Counted from the first letter of the stretch, positions 1 through 7,443 are shown. The stretch: DNA of 11,912 nt from Spirochaetaceae bacterium (GCA_031258625.1 JAIRMO010000232.1:1-11912); one strand, 5' to 3'. Notes: generated from the letters alone by a model not told the origin. A program made the numbers and translations.

Positions 1-173
1 GCTGCTTGATATGTGATATTTTTTTGCCTAAAGCAGTATACTATTCCCGTTTTCTTTCATTGCGAGATCAGCCCCCTCACATGATTCTAAGTACACAATA
101 CCATAATGATCCTTTTGAGATCTAGTACTCTTGGCAAATGTTCAGACTTGCCAGTATAGCTAAAACGATGTTT

Positions 174-917
174 TTATCCGGGGGTCAGGGCTTTAAGGAG
201 GATCCGTTCCAGCTCACCATGGGCGGGGGACCCGTAGGCCCGTTCTTCAGGGCTCAAAAAAATTTTTTTGTCCAGGATGATTCCCCCAGGGGGCTGAGTC
301 AGAACCAGGATCCGCTCCCCCAAACAAACAGCCTCCCGGGGATCGTGGGTTACCGCAAGGGCCCGGCGTTTTTCTTTTTGGAGAAGATCTAAGAGCAGAT
401 CCATAAGTTCCAGCCGGAGGGGAATATCCAGGGACTGAAAGGGTTCATCCAGGAGAATGAGGGGACCGGGGTAGGCAAAGGCCCGGGCCATGGAAACCCG
501 CTGCCGTTCTCCCCCGGAAAGCTCATCAGGATAGGCCCCGGATTTATCCCCCAGGGAAACCATTTCCAGAAAATACCGGGCTCGGGCCTCAGCCTCCTTT
601 TTCCCCAGAGACCCCTCAATGGGGATCATCACGTTTTTCAAGACCCTATACCAGGGGAGGAGCCGGGGCTCCTGAAAAATAAAAGAAACCGCTTCCTCCC
701 TTCCGTTTCCCCCCGGCTTCTCCCCCCGGCAAATTTCCCCGGATCGGGGTTTTATAAGGCCGGCAATGAGCCGTAAAAGGGTGGTCTTGCCGCAGCCTGA
801 AGGCCCCAGGATCACGATGGGGTTTCCCTCGTCCAGATCCAGGGAAAAATTTTCAAAAAGGGGGGGGGCGGTAAAGGTAAAAGTTATGTTTTTAAGAAAA
901 AGACCGGGAGCCCTCAT
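174..917 (-). CDS. ABC transporter ATP-binding protein, NitT/TauT/SsuB type
   Basis: This is the cytoplasmic ATPase subunit that powers the importer encoded with the two genes upstream of it. All nucleotide-binding motifs are visible in the 247 residues: Walker A GPSGCGKTT at 38-46, Q-loop Q82 in the string FQEPRLLPW, ABC signature LSGGERQR at 133-140, Walker B LILLDEP at 153-159 and switch histidine H191. The 'QEPRLLPW' form of the Q-loop is typical of the nitrate/sulfonate/taurine importer ATPases (SsuB, TauB, NrtD), and the length is normal for them. Its ATG overlaps the permease stop codon by four bases (ATGA), so translation is probably coupled. It is the last gene of the operon. Family assignment is secure; the substrate is not known from sequence, and no desulfonation or nitrate genes lie nearby to suggest one. 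Confidence 0.93.
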   Translation of the reverse strand: MRAPGLFLKNITFTFTAPPLFENFSLDLDEGNPIVILGPSGCGKTTLLRLIAGLIKPRSGEICRGEKPGGNGREEAVSFIFQEPRLLPWYRVLKNVMIPIEGSLGKKEAEARARYFLEMVSLGDKSGAYPDELSGGERQRVSMARAFAYPGPLILLDEPFQSLDIPLRLELMDLLLDLLQKEKRRALAVTHDPREAVCLGERILVLTQPPGGIILDKKIFLSPEERAYGSPAHGELERILLKALTPG

Positions 918-1687
918 GGGGTAAGTCCCCGCTTTTTTAAGGCGGAAAGGAACAGGCTAAGGAGGGATTGGGAAAGGGCCGCGGCCAAAACCGTCGCCCC
1001 GGTCCAGGCAAAAAGCTCCGGGGTTTCAAGCTGGGCTTTTGCCTGCTGCATCCCCGTCCCCAGGGATCGGACGGGCTGTACCAGCACCTCCGCGGCGACC
1101 ACCACCTTCCAACAGAGGGAAAGGGAACTCCGCAGCCCTCCCAGAATAAAAGGTGCCAGGGCAGGGATATAAAGCCGCCCCAGGGTTTCCGCCAGGGACA
1201 AACGATACACCCGCAAAAGTTCGACAAGCCGGGGATCCACCGCCCCTATCCCGGTCATGGTATTGGCGGCCATCACCGGAAACACCATAAGAAAAGCGGT
1301 AAACACCGGGGTCCGTTCCGAACCAAACCAGAGAAAGGCGATAAGGATCACCGCCATGACCGGGGTAGCGGAAATAACCGCAAAAAGGGGCCGCAAAAAG
1401 GCGGCGGCCCGTTTATCAAGTCCCGAAGCGATCCCCGCAAAAATCCCCAGGGGTACGGATATCAAAATCCCCAGGATCACCCGAAAAAAACTATTCCCCA
1501 AGGAACGAAAAAACCTTTCAGTCCTAACCAGGGCGGCAAACCGCGTAAAAACCGGCAGGGGTCCCGGGAAAAGCAGGATACTCCCTGAATACCGGGAAAT
1601 AAGCTCCCAAAGAACGAGGAGCGTAAGGACCCCCAAAAAACCGAATAAGCGAACCCGTTCCCCCCCCCTCCGGTTGTTTTTTATCAT
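914..1687 (-). CDS. ABC transporter permease, NitT/TauT/SsuC type
   Basis: This is the integral membrane subunit of the importer, a binding-protein-dependent transport permease of the SsuC/TauC/NrtB group. The 257 residues start with a basic segment and contain about six hydrophobic helices (roughly 14-30, 67-88, 100-121, 127-147, 178-200 and 228-250). The cytoplasmic EAA-like coupling loop, which docks on the ATPase, lies around 160-178 (YRLSLAETLGRLYIPALAP). An upstream stretch reading LELISRYSG-like (WELISRYSG, 27-35) resembles the N-terminal helix of the family. The chosen ATG lies 17 nt after the binding-protein stop codon, with a GAGG about 10 nt upstream of it. The gene ends in a four-base overlap with the ATPase. 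The substrate cannot be read from the sequence. Confidence 0.92.
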   Translation of the reverse strand: MIKNNRRGGERVRLFGFLGVLTLLVLWELISRYSGSILLFPGPLPVFTRFAALVRTERFFRSLGNSFFRVILGILISVPLGIFAGIASGLDKRAAAFLRPLFAVISATPVMAVILIAFLWFGSERTPVFTAFLMVFPVMAANTMTGIGAVDPRLVELLRVYRLSLAETLGRLYIPALAPFILGGLRSSLSLCWKVVVAAEVLVQPVRSLGTGMQQAKAQLETPELFAWTGATVLAAALSQSLLSLFLSALKKRGLTP

Positions 1688-1702
1688 CCCGTAAAAACCT
1701 CA

Positions 1703-2668
1703 CTATATCCCGGGAACATTAAGATAAAAAGCGTCCGGCGGCAGGGCGCCTCCGATGGCAACGGGGGCAAATTCCAGAAAAATCTTGAAGAGGGCCTCCA
1801 GGGATGCCCGGGCTTCCGCCGCGGGAACAAACACATAATTACTCCGGAGTATGGCGGCGCTTACCACGGCGGCCCTGAGCCCCAGGTCGTGTTTCTCCAC
1901 CAGAGCCCCCGCCGCCTGGGGATTAGCGGTAACCCACCGGATGGAATTTTTATAGGCATCCAGGATGATCCGGATCGCTTCAGGCCGGGACCGGGCAAAT
2001 TCGGCGTCCACCACCAATACCGTCATGGGAAAATTCCCCTTACCCCCGGCGTTGATCCATTCGGCCTCAATATTGGCAACTTCCCGCAGGTCGGGTTTCC
2101 CGGTCCGGGCCATGGTAGCAAACGGTTCCGGGAGGAGGGCGGTGGATATCCGTCCCGCGATCAGGGATTGGGCGATTTCCGGGTAGGCCAGGGAATACCC
2201 CAGTTGTATATCCTTCCCCGGGCTTATCCCCCGGGCAAGGAGGATCCGCCGGAACACCAAATCCGGGGTCGCCCCCTGACCGGCTACCTCCACGGTCTTA
2301 CCCCGGAGGTCCTCAATATTCCGTACCGCCGGATCGGAACTTAAAAGACTCAACATCCCCGCGCCGACCACCGCGGCGATTTGCAGGGGCTTTCCCCCGG
2401 AGGCTATCTTGGCGGCCACATTGGGGGGCAGGATCCCGACCTTGGCCTCCCCCGAAATAAACCGGGCCGCCAGGAGATCCGCCTGAGCCAGGGCTTCCAG
2501 GCGGACACTCATCCCCTGAATAACCGGCGGCTCTTCAAAGAGCCGGATCATCCCCACCCCGGATGGCCCTTTGATACCGTATATGGTAAGGGAAGACTGG
2601 GCGCCGAGGAAACCGGTCAAATATCCGAATATTAAAAAAAAGAATAATCCATACTTATACGATTTCAT
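1703..2668 (-). CDS. ABC transporter substrate-binding protein, NMT1/SsuA-like
   Basis: This is the exported receptor of the importer, in the NMT1/THI5-like and SsuA/TauA superfamily. From ATG at 2668 the product is 321 residues. It begins with a basic n-region (MKSYKYG), a hydrophobic core and a likely signal-peptidase I site after FLGA, with no lipobox cysteine, so a soluble periplasmic protein is expected. The body shows family hallmarks: an AARFISGEAKVGILPP segment, DLRGKTVEVAGQG, and LLPEPFATMARTGKP, a characteristic hinge-region motif. A longer reading from GTG at 2677 is open, but the ribosome-binding AGGAG (2677-2681) overlaps that codon and sits an ideal 8 nt before the ATG. The family takes up sulfonates, nitrate, thiamine precursors or riboflavin precursors, and the ligand here is unknown. 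Confidence 0.9.
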   Translation of the reverse strand: MKSYKYGLFFFLIFGYLTGFLGAQSSLTIYGIKGPSGVGMIRLFEEPPVIQGMSVRLEALAQADLLAARFISGEAKVGILPPNVAAKIASGGKPLQIAAVVGAGMLSLLSSDPAVRNIEDLRGKTVEVAGQGATPDLVFRRILLARGISPGKDIQLGYSLAYPEIAQSLIAGRISTALLPEPFATMARTGKPDLREVANIEAEWINAGGKGNFPMTVLVVDAEFARSRPEAIRIILDAYKNSIRWVTANPQAAGALVEKHDLGLRAAVVSAAILRSNYVFVPAAEARASLEALFKIFLEFAPVAIGGALPPDAFYLNVPGI

Positions 2669-2676
2669 AGTTTTCA

Positions 2677-2681
2677 CTCCT
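2677..2681 (-). promoter_or_regulatory. Ribosome-binding site deciding the binding-protein start
   Basis: AGGAG on the minus strand lies 8 nt before ATG 2668. It overlaps the alternative GTG at 2677, which makes that upstream start unlikely. Confidence 0.7.
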
Positions 2682-2692
2682 ATTGGAATAGT

Positions 2693-2722
2693 AATATATC
2701 AGAATTATTGTCATTCCGGCAA
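2693..2722 (-). promoter_or_regulatory. Predicted sigma-70-type promoter of the importer operon
   Basis: On the minus strand TTGCCG (2717-2722) is followed after 18 nt by TATATT (2693-2698). This puts the transcription start about 2687 and leaves a leader of only about 20 nt before the binding-protein ATG. That is too short to hold a riboswitch such as TPP. The assignment is by consensus match only. Confidence 0.45.
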
Positions 2723-2756
2723 GAGAGACCGAGGCGATTGTCCTGTTCCCTTATTA

Positions 2757-2785
2757 TTGAACATTTTACTAAAATACGGTATTAT
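2757..2785 (+). promoter_or_regulatory. Predicted sigma-70-type promoter of valS
   Basis: TTGAAC (2757-2762) and TATTAT (2780-2785) are separated by exactly 17 nt. The predicted start near 2791-2792 gives a leader of about 13 nt that is filled by the Shine-Dalgarno sequence, leaving no room for a T-box or attenuator. It is divergent from the importer promoter about 35 nt away. Confidence 0.55.
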
Positions 2786-2793
2786 TTAAACAT

Positions 2794-2799
2794 AAGGAG
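2794..2799 (+). promoter_or_regulatory. valS ribosome-binding site
   Basis: AAGGAG lies 5 nt before ATG 2805 and fixes the start of valS. Confidence 0.75.
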
Positions 2800-2804
2800 A
2801 GCCG

Positions 2805-5486
2805 ATGAAGGCGATTGAACTGGAAAAGGCCTTTGATCCAAGAGGTTTTGAAGACCGGATCTATGCCCAGTGGCAGAAGGCGGGGGCCTTTAAGCCCGGA
2901 GTTGGGGAAAACGCCTCCGGGACCCCCTATGTGGTGGTTATTCCCCCTCCGAATGTAACCGGGGTTCTTCATCTTGGGCATGGTCTTAACATCTGCCTTC
3001 AGGATATCGTGATCCGCTTCCACCGTATGCGGGGGGAACCTACCCTCTGGGTTCCCGGTACGGATCACGCGGGAATCGCCACCCAGAACGTGGTAGAGCG
3101 CCGGCTCAAGGCAAAGGGGTTAAGCCGTTCCGATCTGGGCAGGGAAAAATTCGTGGAAGAAACCTGGAAGGTCAAGGAGGAACACCACGCCGTCATCTCC
3201 AAACAGATTTCCCGCATGGGGGCCAGTGTGGATTGGTCCAGGGAACGTTTTACCCTGGACGAAGGACTTTCCCGGGCGGTGCGGGAGGTTTTTGTTACCC
3301 TTTACGAGCGGAATCTCCTCTACAAGGGTAACTACCTGGTCAACTGGTGTTGTTCCTGCGGTACCGCCCTTTCCGACGACGAGGTGGAACACGAGGACGC
3401 CCCCGGAAAAATGTATCATCTGAGATACCCGTTACTAGAAGGGGAGACCGGCTCCCCTTCCGGCGTTTTTATCGAACTTGCTACCACCCGGCCGGAGACT
3501 ATGTTGGGGGACACCGCCGTAGCGGTTCACCCGGAGGATCCCCGTTACCGCGCCCTGGTGGGAAAACAGGCGGCTCTTCCCCTTACCGGCCGGAACATCC
3601 CGGTGATTGCCGATCCCTATGTGGATCGGGAATTCGGAACCGGGGTGGTAAAGATCACCCCAGCCCATGATTCCAATGACTGGGATGTGGGAAAGCGTCA
3701 CGATCTTCCGGTGATCAACATCCTCAGTCCTGACGGCCGGCTCAACGACCATGTGCCCGAAAAGTACCGGGGTCTTACGGTAAAACAGGCCCGGGAAGCG
3801 GTCGTTGAAGACCTCAAGAGCGGGGGGTTTTATATCCGGGAGGAAGATATTACCCATGCGGTGGGGCACTGTTACCGCTGCCACACGGTGATTGAGCCCT
3901 TCCTTTCGGAACAGTGGTTTGTCAAAATGAAGCCCCTGGCGGAAAAGGCCCTGGCGGCCTGGGAACGGGGGGAACTTATCTTTTTTCCCCGGAAATGGGA
4001 AAACACCTACCGTCATTGGCTGCACAATATCCGGGATTGGTGCATAAGCCGTCAGCTCTGGTGGGGCCACCGGATTCCCGCCTGGTCCTGTAAGGACTGC
4101 GGCAAGATCTCCGTGTCCCGAACGGATCTTTCCCTTTGTCCCGGCTGTGGTTCAAAAAACATAGAACAGGACCCGGATGTGCTGGACACCTGGTTCTCAA
4201 GCTGGCTCTGGCCTTTCAGTACCCTGGGCTGGGAATCTTCCGGCAGTAATACCCCGGATCTGCGGGCCTACTATCCCACCACGACGCTGGTAACCGGGTA
4301 CGACATCATCTTTTTCTGGGTCGCCCGGATGATCATGGCGGGGCTGGAATTTACCGGGCGGGTCCCTTTCCGGGACATTTACATCACCGGGCTCCTCCGG
4401 GATAAACAGGGCCGGAAGATGAGTAAAAGCCTTGGAAACGGGCTTGATCCCCTGGAGCTGGTGGATAATTTTGGCGCCGATGCCCTCAAGTTTACCCTGG
4501 CCTTTATGTGCGCCCAGGGGCAGGATATCCTTATCGACAAGGAATCGGTCAAAATGGGATCCCGGTTCGCCAACAAGATATGGAACGCCAGCCGGTATAT
4601 CCTGATGAACCTGGAGGGCCGGAATTTGGTCCGGGAACCTTCCCTGCTTCCGGTGGATACCTGGATCCGGTCCCGGCTCAACCATGCGGTTCGGGCCATA
4701 GAAGCGGCGTTTCTTTCATATCGGTACAACGATGCCGCCCAGATCGCCTATGAATATTTTTGGAATGATTTTTGTGACTGGTATGTGGAAGCCACCAAAG
4801 GTTCCCTAAAAGAGGGGGATGAAACCGAAAAAGACCGGGCCGCCACGGTGCTGTTGGAGATCCTCTCCGAATCCCTGCGGCTGCTCCATCCGCTTTTGCC
4901 CTTTGTTACCGAAGAAATATACCAGAAACTCCCCAATACCGAAGGGCTTTTAATGACCGCCCCCTATCCCCGGTATGACAAAAGCCGGGAGGATCCCCGG
5001 GGGGAGGAACAATTCGCCTTCCTTCAGGAATTGATCCGGGCGGTACGGACCCTGCGGAGTGAATGTACGGTTCCGCCGGATAAAAAGATACGCCTCCTGG
5101 TACATCCCGATAAAAAACATAAGGAATTCCTCGGGGAAAACGCGGGCCTCGTAAAATCCCTCGCGGGTATTGGGGACTTGGAAATTGCCCTTCCCGACAA
5201 AACAGAGGGCCCGGTCCGGCCCAAAACTTCCATCGGCTTGGTCGGTTCGGGGTTTGAAGCCTTTGTATTTATCGCCGAAGCGGTGGATACCGCCTTCCTC
5301 AAACAAAAATTTCTTAAAGAAATCGAGAAAGATCGGGGGTTCGTTTCTTCCCTTAAAACAAAACTCGCCAATGACCGGTTCATAAAAAACGCCCCCCCGG
5401 AACTGGTGAAGGGGGAACGGGTAAAACTGGAGGATGCGGTAAAACGCACGGAAAAACTTGAATCCTATATCCGGGATATGGCGTAG
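2805..5486 (+). CDS. valS: Valine--tRNA ligase
   Basis: Valyl-tRNA synthetase, a class I enzyme of the cytoplasm, charges tRNA-Val with valine and edits mischarged threonine. The 893 residues are full length for the bacterial enzyme. In order they show: the HIGH-type motif HLGH at 56-59 within PPPNVTGVLHLGHG; WVPGTDHAGIATQ; cysteine pairs C182/C183/C185 and C356/C359 around the editing domain, which carries TTRPETMLGDTAV; a second four-cysteine zinc site C429, C432, C445, C448; the catalytic loop KMSKS at 538-542; the anticodon-binding helical domain around 640-800; and the C-terminal coiled-coil tRNA-binding arm from about 820. The reading frame is intact with no missing catalytic residue. 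It has its own promoter and strong ribosome-binding site, and the following HD gene starts 9 nt after its stop. Confidence 0.98.
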   Translation: MKAIELEKAFDPRGFEDRIYAQWQKAGAFKPGVGENASGTPYVVVIPPPNVTGVLHLGHGLNICLQDIVIRFHRMRGEPTLWVPGTDHAGIATQNVVERRLKAKGLSRSDLGREKFVEETWKVKEEHHAVISKQISRMGASVDWSRERFTLDEGLSRAVREVFVTLYERNLLYKGNYLVNWCCSCGTALSDDEVEHEDAPGKMYHLRYPLLEGETGSPSGVFIELATTRPETMLGDTAVAVHPEDPRYRALVGKQAALPLTGRNIPVIADPYVDREFGTGVVKITPAHDSNDWDVGKRHDLPVINILSPDGRLNDHVPEKYRGLTVKQAREAVVEDLKSGGFYIREEDITHAVGHCYRCHTVIEPFLSEQWFVKMKPLAEKALAAWERGELIFFPRKWENTYRHWLHNIRDWCISRQLWWGHRIPAWSCKDCGKISVSRTDLSLCPGCGSKNIEQDPDVLDTWFSSWLWPFSTLGWESSGSNTPDLRAYYPTTTLVTGYDIIFFWVARMIMAGLEFTGRVPFRDIYITGLLRDKQGRKMSKSLGNGLDPLELVDNFGADALKFTLAFMCAQGQDILIDKESVKMGSRFANKIWNASRYILMNLEGRNLVREPSLLPVDTWIRSRLNHAVRAIEAAFLSYRYNDAAQIAYEYFWNDFCDWYVEATKGSLKEGDETEKDRAATVLLEILSESLRLLHPLLPFVTEEIYQKLPNTEGLLMTAPYPRYDKSREDPRGEEQFAFLQELIRAVRTLRSECTVPPDKKIRLLVHPDKKHKEFLGENAGLVKSLAGIGDLEIALPDKTEGPVRPKTSIGLVGSGFEAFVFIAEAVDTAFLKQKFLKEIEKDRGFVSSLKTKLANDRFIKNAPPELVKGERVKLEDAVKRTEKLESYIRDMA

Positions 5487-5495
5487 GGATCCGGA

Positions 5496-6041
5496 ATGAC
5501 CACCGAAGAGATGCTCCGGCTGAAAGGAACTTTTCTCGCCCCCTATATGCAGCTTGCGACCGCCCTTATCGGTAAAGTCCGGGACGGCGGGGGAAATATG
5601 TTCCGCCATCAGATCGATACCATGGCGACCCTGATCGATTACGGTTATATTGATTCCATTCTACTCAAGGCTTCGGTGGTCCACGATCTTCTTGAAGACG
5701 TTCCCGAATTTAACCACAACCTGCTTTTATCCATTGATTTTGAAAGCCCCGCGGTGTACGATCTGGTTTTGGAGGTTACCCGTTTCCCCGAAGAAACCAA
5801 GGGGGAATTTCTTACCCGGATCTATGAAAGCGGGTCCCGGCCCGCCAAGATCCTAAAGGTGGCGGACCGTATATCCAATATGATCTCCCTGGGATTTGTG
5901 ATAAACCGGGAATTTATCCACCGTTATACCGAGGAAACGGTCCGGTATATTTTCCCTATCGCCGAAGAGGTGGATAAGGCCATGTTTTCGGAACTGCAAT
6001 CATTGGTGGAATCCCGGAGAAAATTTCTTTCTTTTATGTGA
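5496..6041 (+). CDS. Stand-alone HD hydrolase, SpoT/MESH1-like (probable small alarmone hydrolase)
   Basis: The 181 residues match the N-terminal hydrolase half of RelA/SpoT enzymes and the small MESH1-type hydrolases, which remove the 3'-pyrophosphate of (p)ppGpp with a metal ion. Visible landmarks are H38 in FRHQIDTMATLI (SpoT 'HP' helix), the H63-D64 metal pair and E67-D68 dyad in VVHDLLEDV, and D124 in KVADRISNM, followed by the YTEETVRYIFPIAEE helix that parallels 'ARETLEIYAPLAH' of SpoT. No synthetase, TGS or ACT domain follows, so it can only be a hydrolase of this type. The threonine usually found after the ED dyad is valine here. The start lies 9 nt after the valS stop, with GGGA overlapping that stop, so co-transcription and coupling are likely. 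The fold call is firm, but the exact nucleotide substrate is an inference; another purine-nucleotide phosphohydrolase is possible. Confidence 0.8.
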   Translation: MTTEEMLRLKGTFLAPYMQLATALIGKVRDGGGNMFRHQIDTMATLIDYGYIDSILLKASVVHDLLEDVPEFNHNLLLSIDFESPAVYDLVLEVTRFPEETKGEFLTRIYESGSRPAKILKVADRISNMISLGFVINREFIHRYTEETVRYIFPIAEEVDKAMFSELQSLVESRRKFLSFM

Positions 6042-6158
6042 GGGATGAGGGCTTTGTCCCCGGGGTGTCGGAGCCGGCCGGCGATCCGGTTTCAAAATCA
6101 TGATCCTTTCGGGCCGTAATATTGAAACGGCTTCCAATACCTTGGATTTTTTAGTGAT

Positions 6159-6202
6159 TCAATATAAAGGTTGACAAGTACGGATAAATCTCTCAATATA
6201 AA
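6159..6202 (+). repeat. Direct repeat TCAATATAAA, two copies
   Basis: The ten-base word TCAATATAAA occurs exactly at 6159-6168 and 6193-6202, 34 bp apart start to start (about three helical turns). Both copies contain a TATAAA that resembles a -10 element. They flank the TTGACA at 6171-6176 upstream of the DtxR-like gene. They could be tandem -10 boxes or a repeated regulator site. Confidence 0.5.
6171..6202 (+). promoter_or_regulatory. Possible promoter of the DtxR-like gene, long spacer
   Basis: A perfect -35 TTGACA (6171-6176) precedes TATAAA (6197-6202) by 20 nt, longer than the usual 16-18. The -10 ends 5 nt before ATG 6208, so a transcript from it would begin at or next to the start codon. 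No Shine-Dalgarno sequence is seen there. The long spacer may mean an activator is needed or that another -10 is used. Confidence 0.35.
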
Positions 6203-6207
6203 AATAT

Positions 6208-6576
6208 ATGACCCAATCTTTAGAAGATTATCTTGAAATGGTGAGTTTCCTTGCCGACGAAGGGGAGGTCCGGGTGACGGATATCGCTTCCCGGCTGGGA
6301 GTATCAAAACCATCGGTACTTACCGCGTTAAAAGTCCTGGAAGAACAGGGGTTTTTGGAACATGAGCGGTACAGTAATGTGGCCCTCACCTCAAAAGGAA
6401 TTGTCCGGGCCGCGAGTATTCGGGAAAGACATTATTTCCTTACCTCTTTTCTGCGGGACACCGTAGGGGTAAGCCCTGAAACCGCGGAAAAGGATGCCTG
6501 CAAACTGGAACATGTTCTTTCGGAAGAAACGTTAAAAAAAATGAAACTCCTTGCCAAGGCAAAGAAAAAAGATTAA
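6208..6576 (+). CDS. DtxR/MntR-family metal-dependent transcriptional regulator, short form
   Basis: A 122-residue cytoplasmic DNA-binding protein, probably a metal-sensing repressor. The winged helix-turn-helix spans about 6-64 (VRVTDIASRLGVSKPSVLTALKVL as the HTH core, then FLEHE...VALTSKG as the wing). The dimerisation and metal region follows from about 65 to 110, and the SH3-like third domain of DtxR is absent, as in MntR. By alignment with known family members, D7 and E10 match MntR D8 and E11, H75 matches MntR H77, and E101/H102 match MntR E102/H103. MntR E99 is replaced by C98 in ACKLEHVLSEE, which resembles the DtxR C102 site. The ligand set is therefore mixed between manganese and iron types. 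No ribosome-binding site precedes the ATG, so it may be leaderless. No transporter gene lies next to it to show its target. Confidence 0.85.
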   Translation: MTQSLEDYLEMVSFLADEGEVRVTDIASRLGVSKPSVLTALKVLEEQGFLEHERYSNVALTSKGIVRAASIRERHYFLTSFLRDTVGVSPETAEKDACKLEHVLSEETLKKMKLLAKAKKKD

Positions 6577-6671
6577 TCGGAAGGCCGGGAACTACCCCCC
6601 GCGGGGTCGTTGATGTTACCATACGGCATCGGTGGTAGTATCCTTGGATCGGGGGGTTAGGAAATTGCGGC

Positions 6672-7436
6672 GTGGATACCGAATTTAACGCCTATTATCG
6701 GGGGATTTACGGTTCCCGCTGGGAAGGGTTACGGGCAAGCCTTCTGGAACCTGCGGCTGCCGGGGCCTATACCGAAGGGCTCACCGCCCCCTATATGCTG
6801 GACAGGGCTTCGGTTCTGGCGGCCAGGACCCTCCGGCTTCCTTCTGAGGGGATCCTCCTGGACGCCTGCGCCGCCCCTGGGGGGAAAAGCCTGGTAATCG
6901 CTTCGGCGATGGGCCCTGAGGTACGGCTCTTATCCAATGAACTTTCCCATGAGCGGAGGAGGCGTCTCGTAACGGTTTTGGATCAGTACCTGGATACCAA
7001 TCGCCGTTCCCGGGTGATCGTCTCAGGCTTTGACGCCGCCGCCCAAGGGAAAAAAAGAGACGACTGGGGCCGTTTTTCGGGGATCCTGCTGGACGCCCCC
7101 TGTTCCAGCGAACGGCATGTAATCCAAAACAAAAAGGCCTTGGAAAAGTGGAGCCCCGCAAGACCCCGGTTCCTCGCCAAACGGCAATGGGCCCTGTTGT
7201 CCGCTTCTTTTTTGTTATTGCAAAGGGGCTGTTCCCTGGTATATGCCACCTGTACCCTTTCCCCGGCGGAAAACGATGGGGTGGCTTCCCGGCTGCTAAA
7301 AAAATACCGTGACGAGGTTTCCCTGGATGAAGTTGACTTTAACGAAGGGGAAAAAACCCCATTCGGAAGGCTCATCTTGCCCGATGCCGCGGGGGGGATG
7401 GGCCCCATGTATGTGGCACGGTTCAGAAAACACTGA
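6672..7436 (+). CDS. NSUN/RsmB-family RNA (cytosine-C5) methyltransferase, minimal form
   Basis: An S-adenosylmethionine-dependent RNA m5C methyltransferase of the NOL1/NOP2/Sun family, acting on rRNA or tRNA in the cytoplasm. The 254 residues contain motif I DACAAPGGKS (64-73), motif IV DAPCSS (141-146, C144 the release cysteine) and motif VI YATCTLSPAEND (191-202, C194 the expected nucleophile). It lacks the N-terminal RsmB/NusB-like region and the C-terminal PUA-type domains that bring bacterial RsmB and RsmF to above 400 residues. Its opening FNAYYRGIYGSRWEGLRASL recalls the compact NSUN4 type. The start is GTG, with AGGA 9 nt upstream at 6659-6662. It follows the DtxR-like gene by 95 nt and converges on truA with 7 nt between stops. 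The family call is secure; the target base is unknown. Confidence 0.88.
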   Translation: MDTEFNAYYRGIYGSRWEGLRASLLEPAAAGAYTEGLTAPYMLDRASVLAARTLRLPSEGILLDACAAPGGKSLVIASAMGPEVRLLSNELSHERRRRLVTVLDQYLDTNRRSRVIVSGFDAAAQGKKRDDWGRFSGILLDAPCSSERHVIQNKKALEKWSPARPRFLAKRQWALLSASFLLLQRGCSLVYATCTLSPAENDGVASRLLKKYRDEVSLDEVDFNEGEKTPFGRLILPDAAGGMGPMYVARFRKH

Positions 7437-7443
7437 CGCCTTG

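Noticed and set aside
1..173. Possible terminator or promoter elements downstream of the importer operon, including TGGCAA/TTGCCA (132-137 and 148-153) and CTGCTT/AAGCAG (2-7 and 31-36).
   Set aside because: Stems are only six bases, with long loops and no U-run on the relevant strand, so they are not distinguishable from chance.
968..1588. Long plus-strand open frame opposite the permease gene.
   Set aside because: Composition is glycine/proline/lysine-rich with no family features; it is an antisense shadow of a clear permease.
2669..2804. TPP or other riboswitch, or a T-box, in the divergent region.
   Set aside because: Predicted leaders are about 20 nt and about 13 nt, and no conserved riboswitch or T-box core is visible.
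6042..6207. GC-rich palindrome GCCGGCCGGC (6073-6082) as a terminator after the HD hydrolase gene.
   Set aside because: It has no loop and no T-run; a perfect GC palindrome of this length is expected by chance in this composition.
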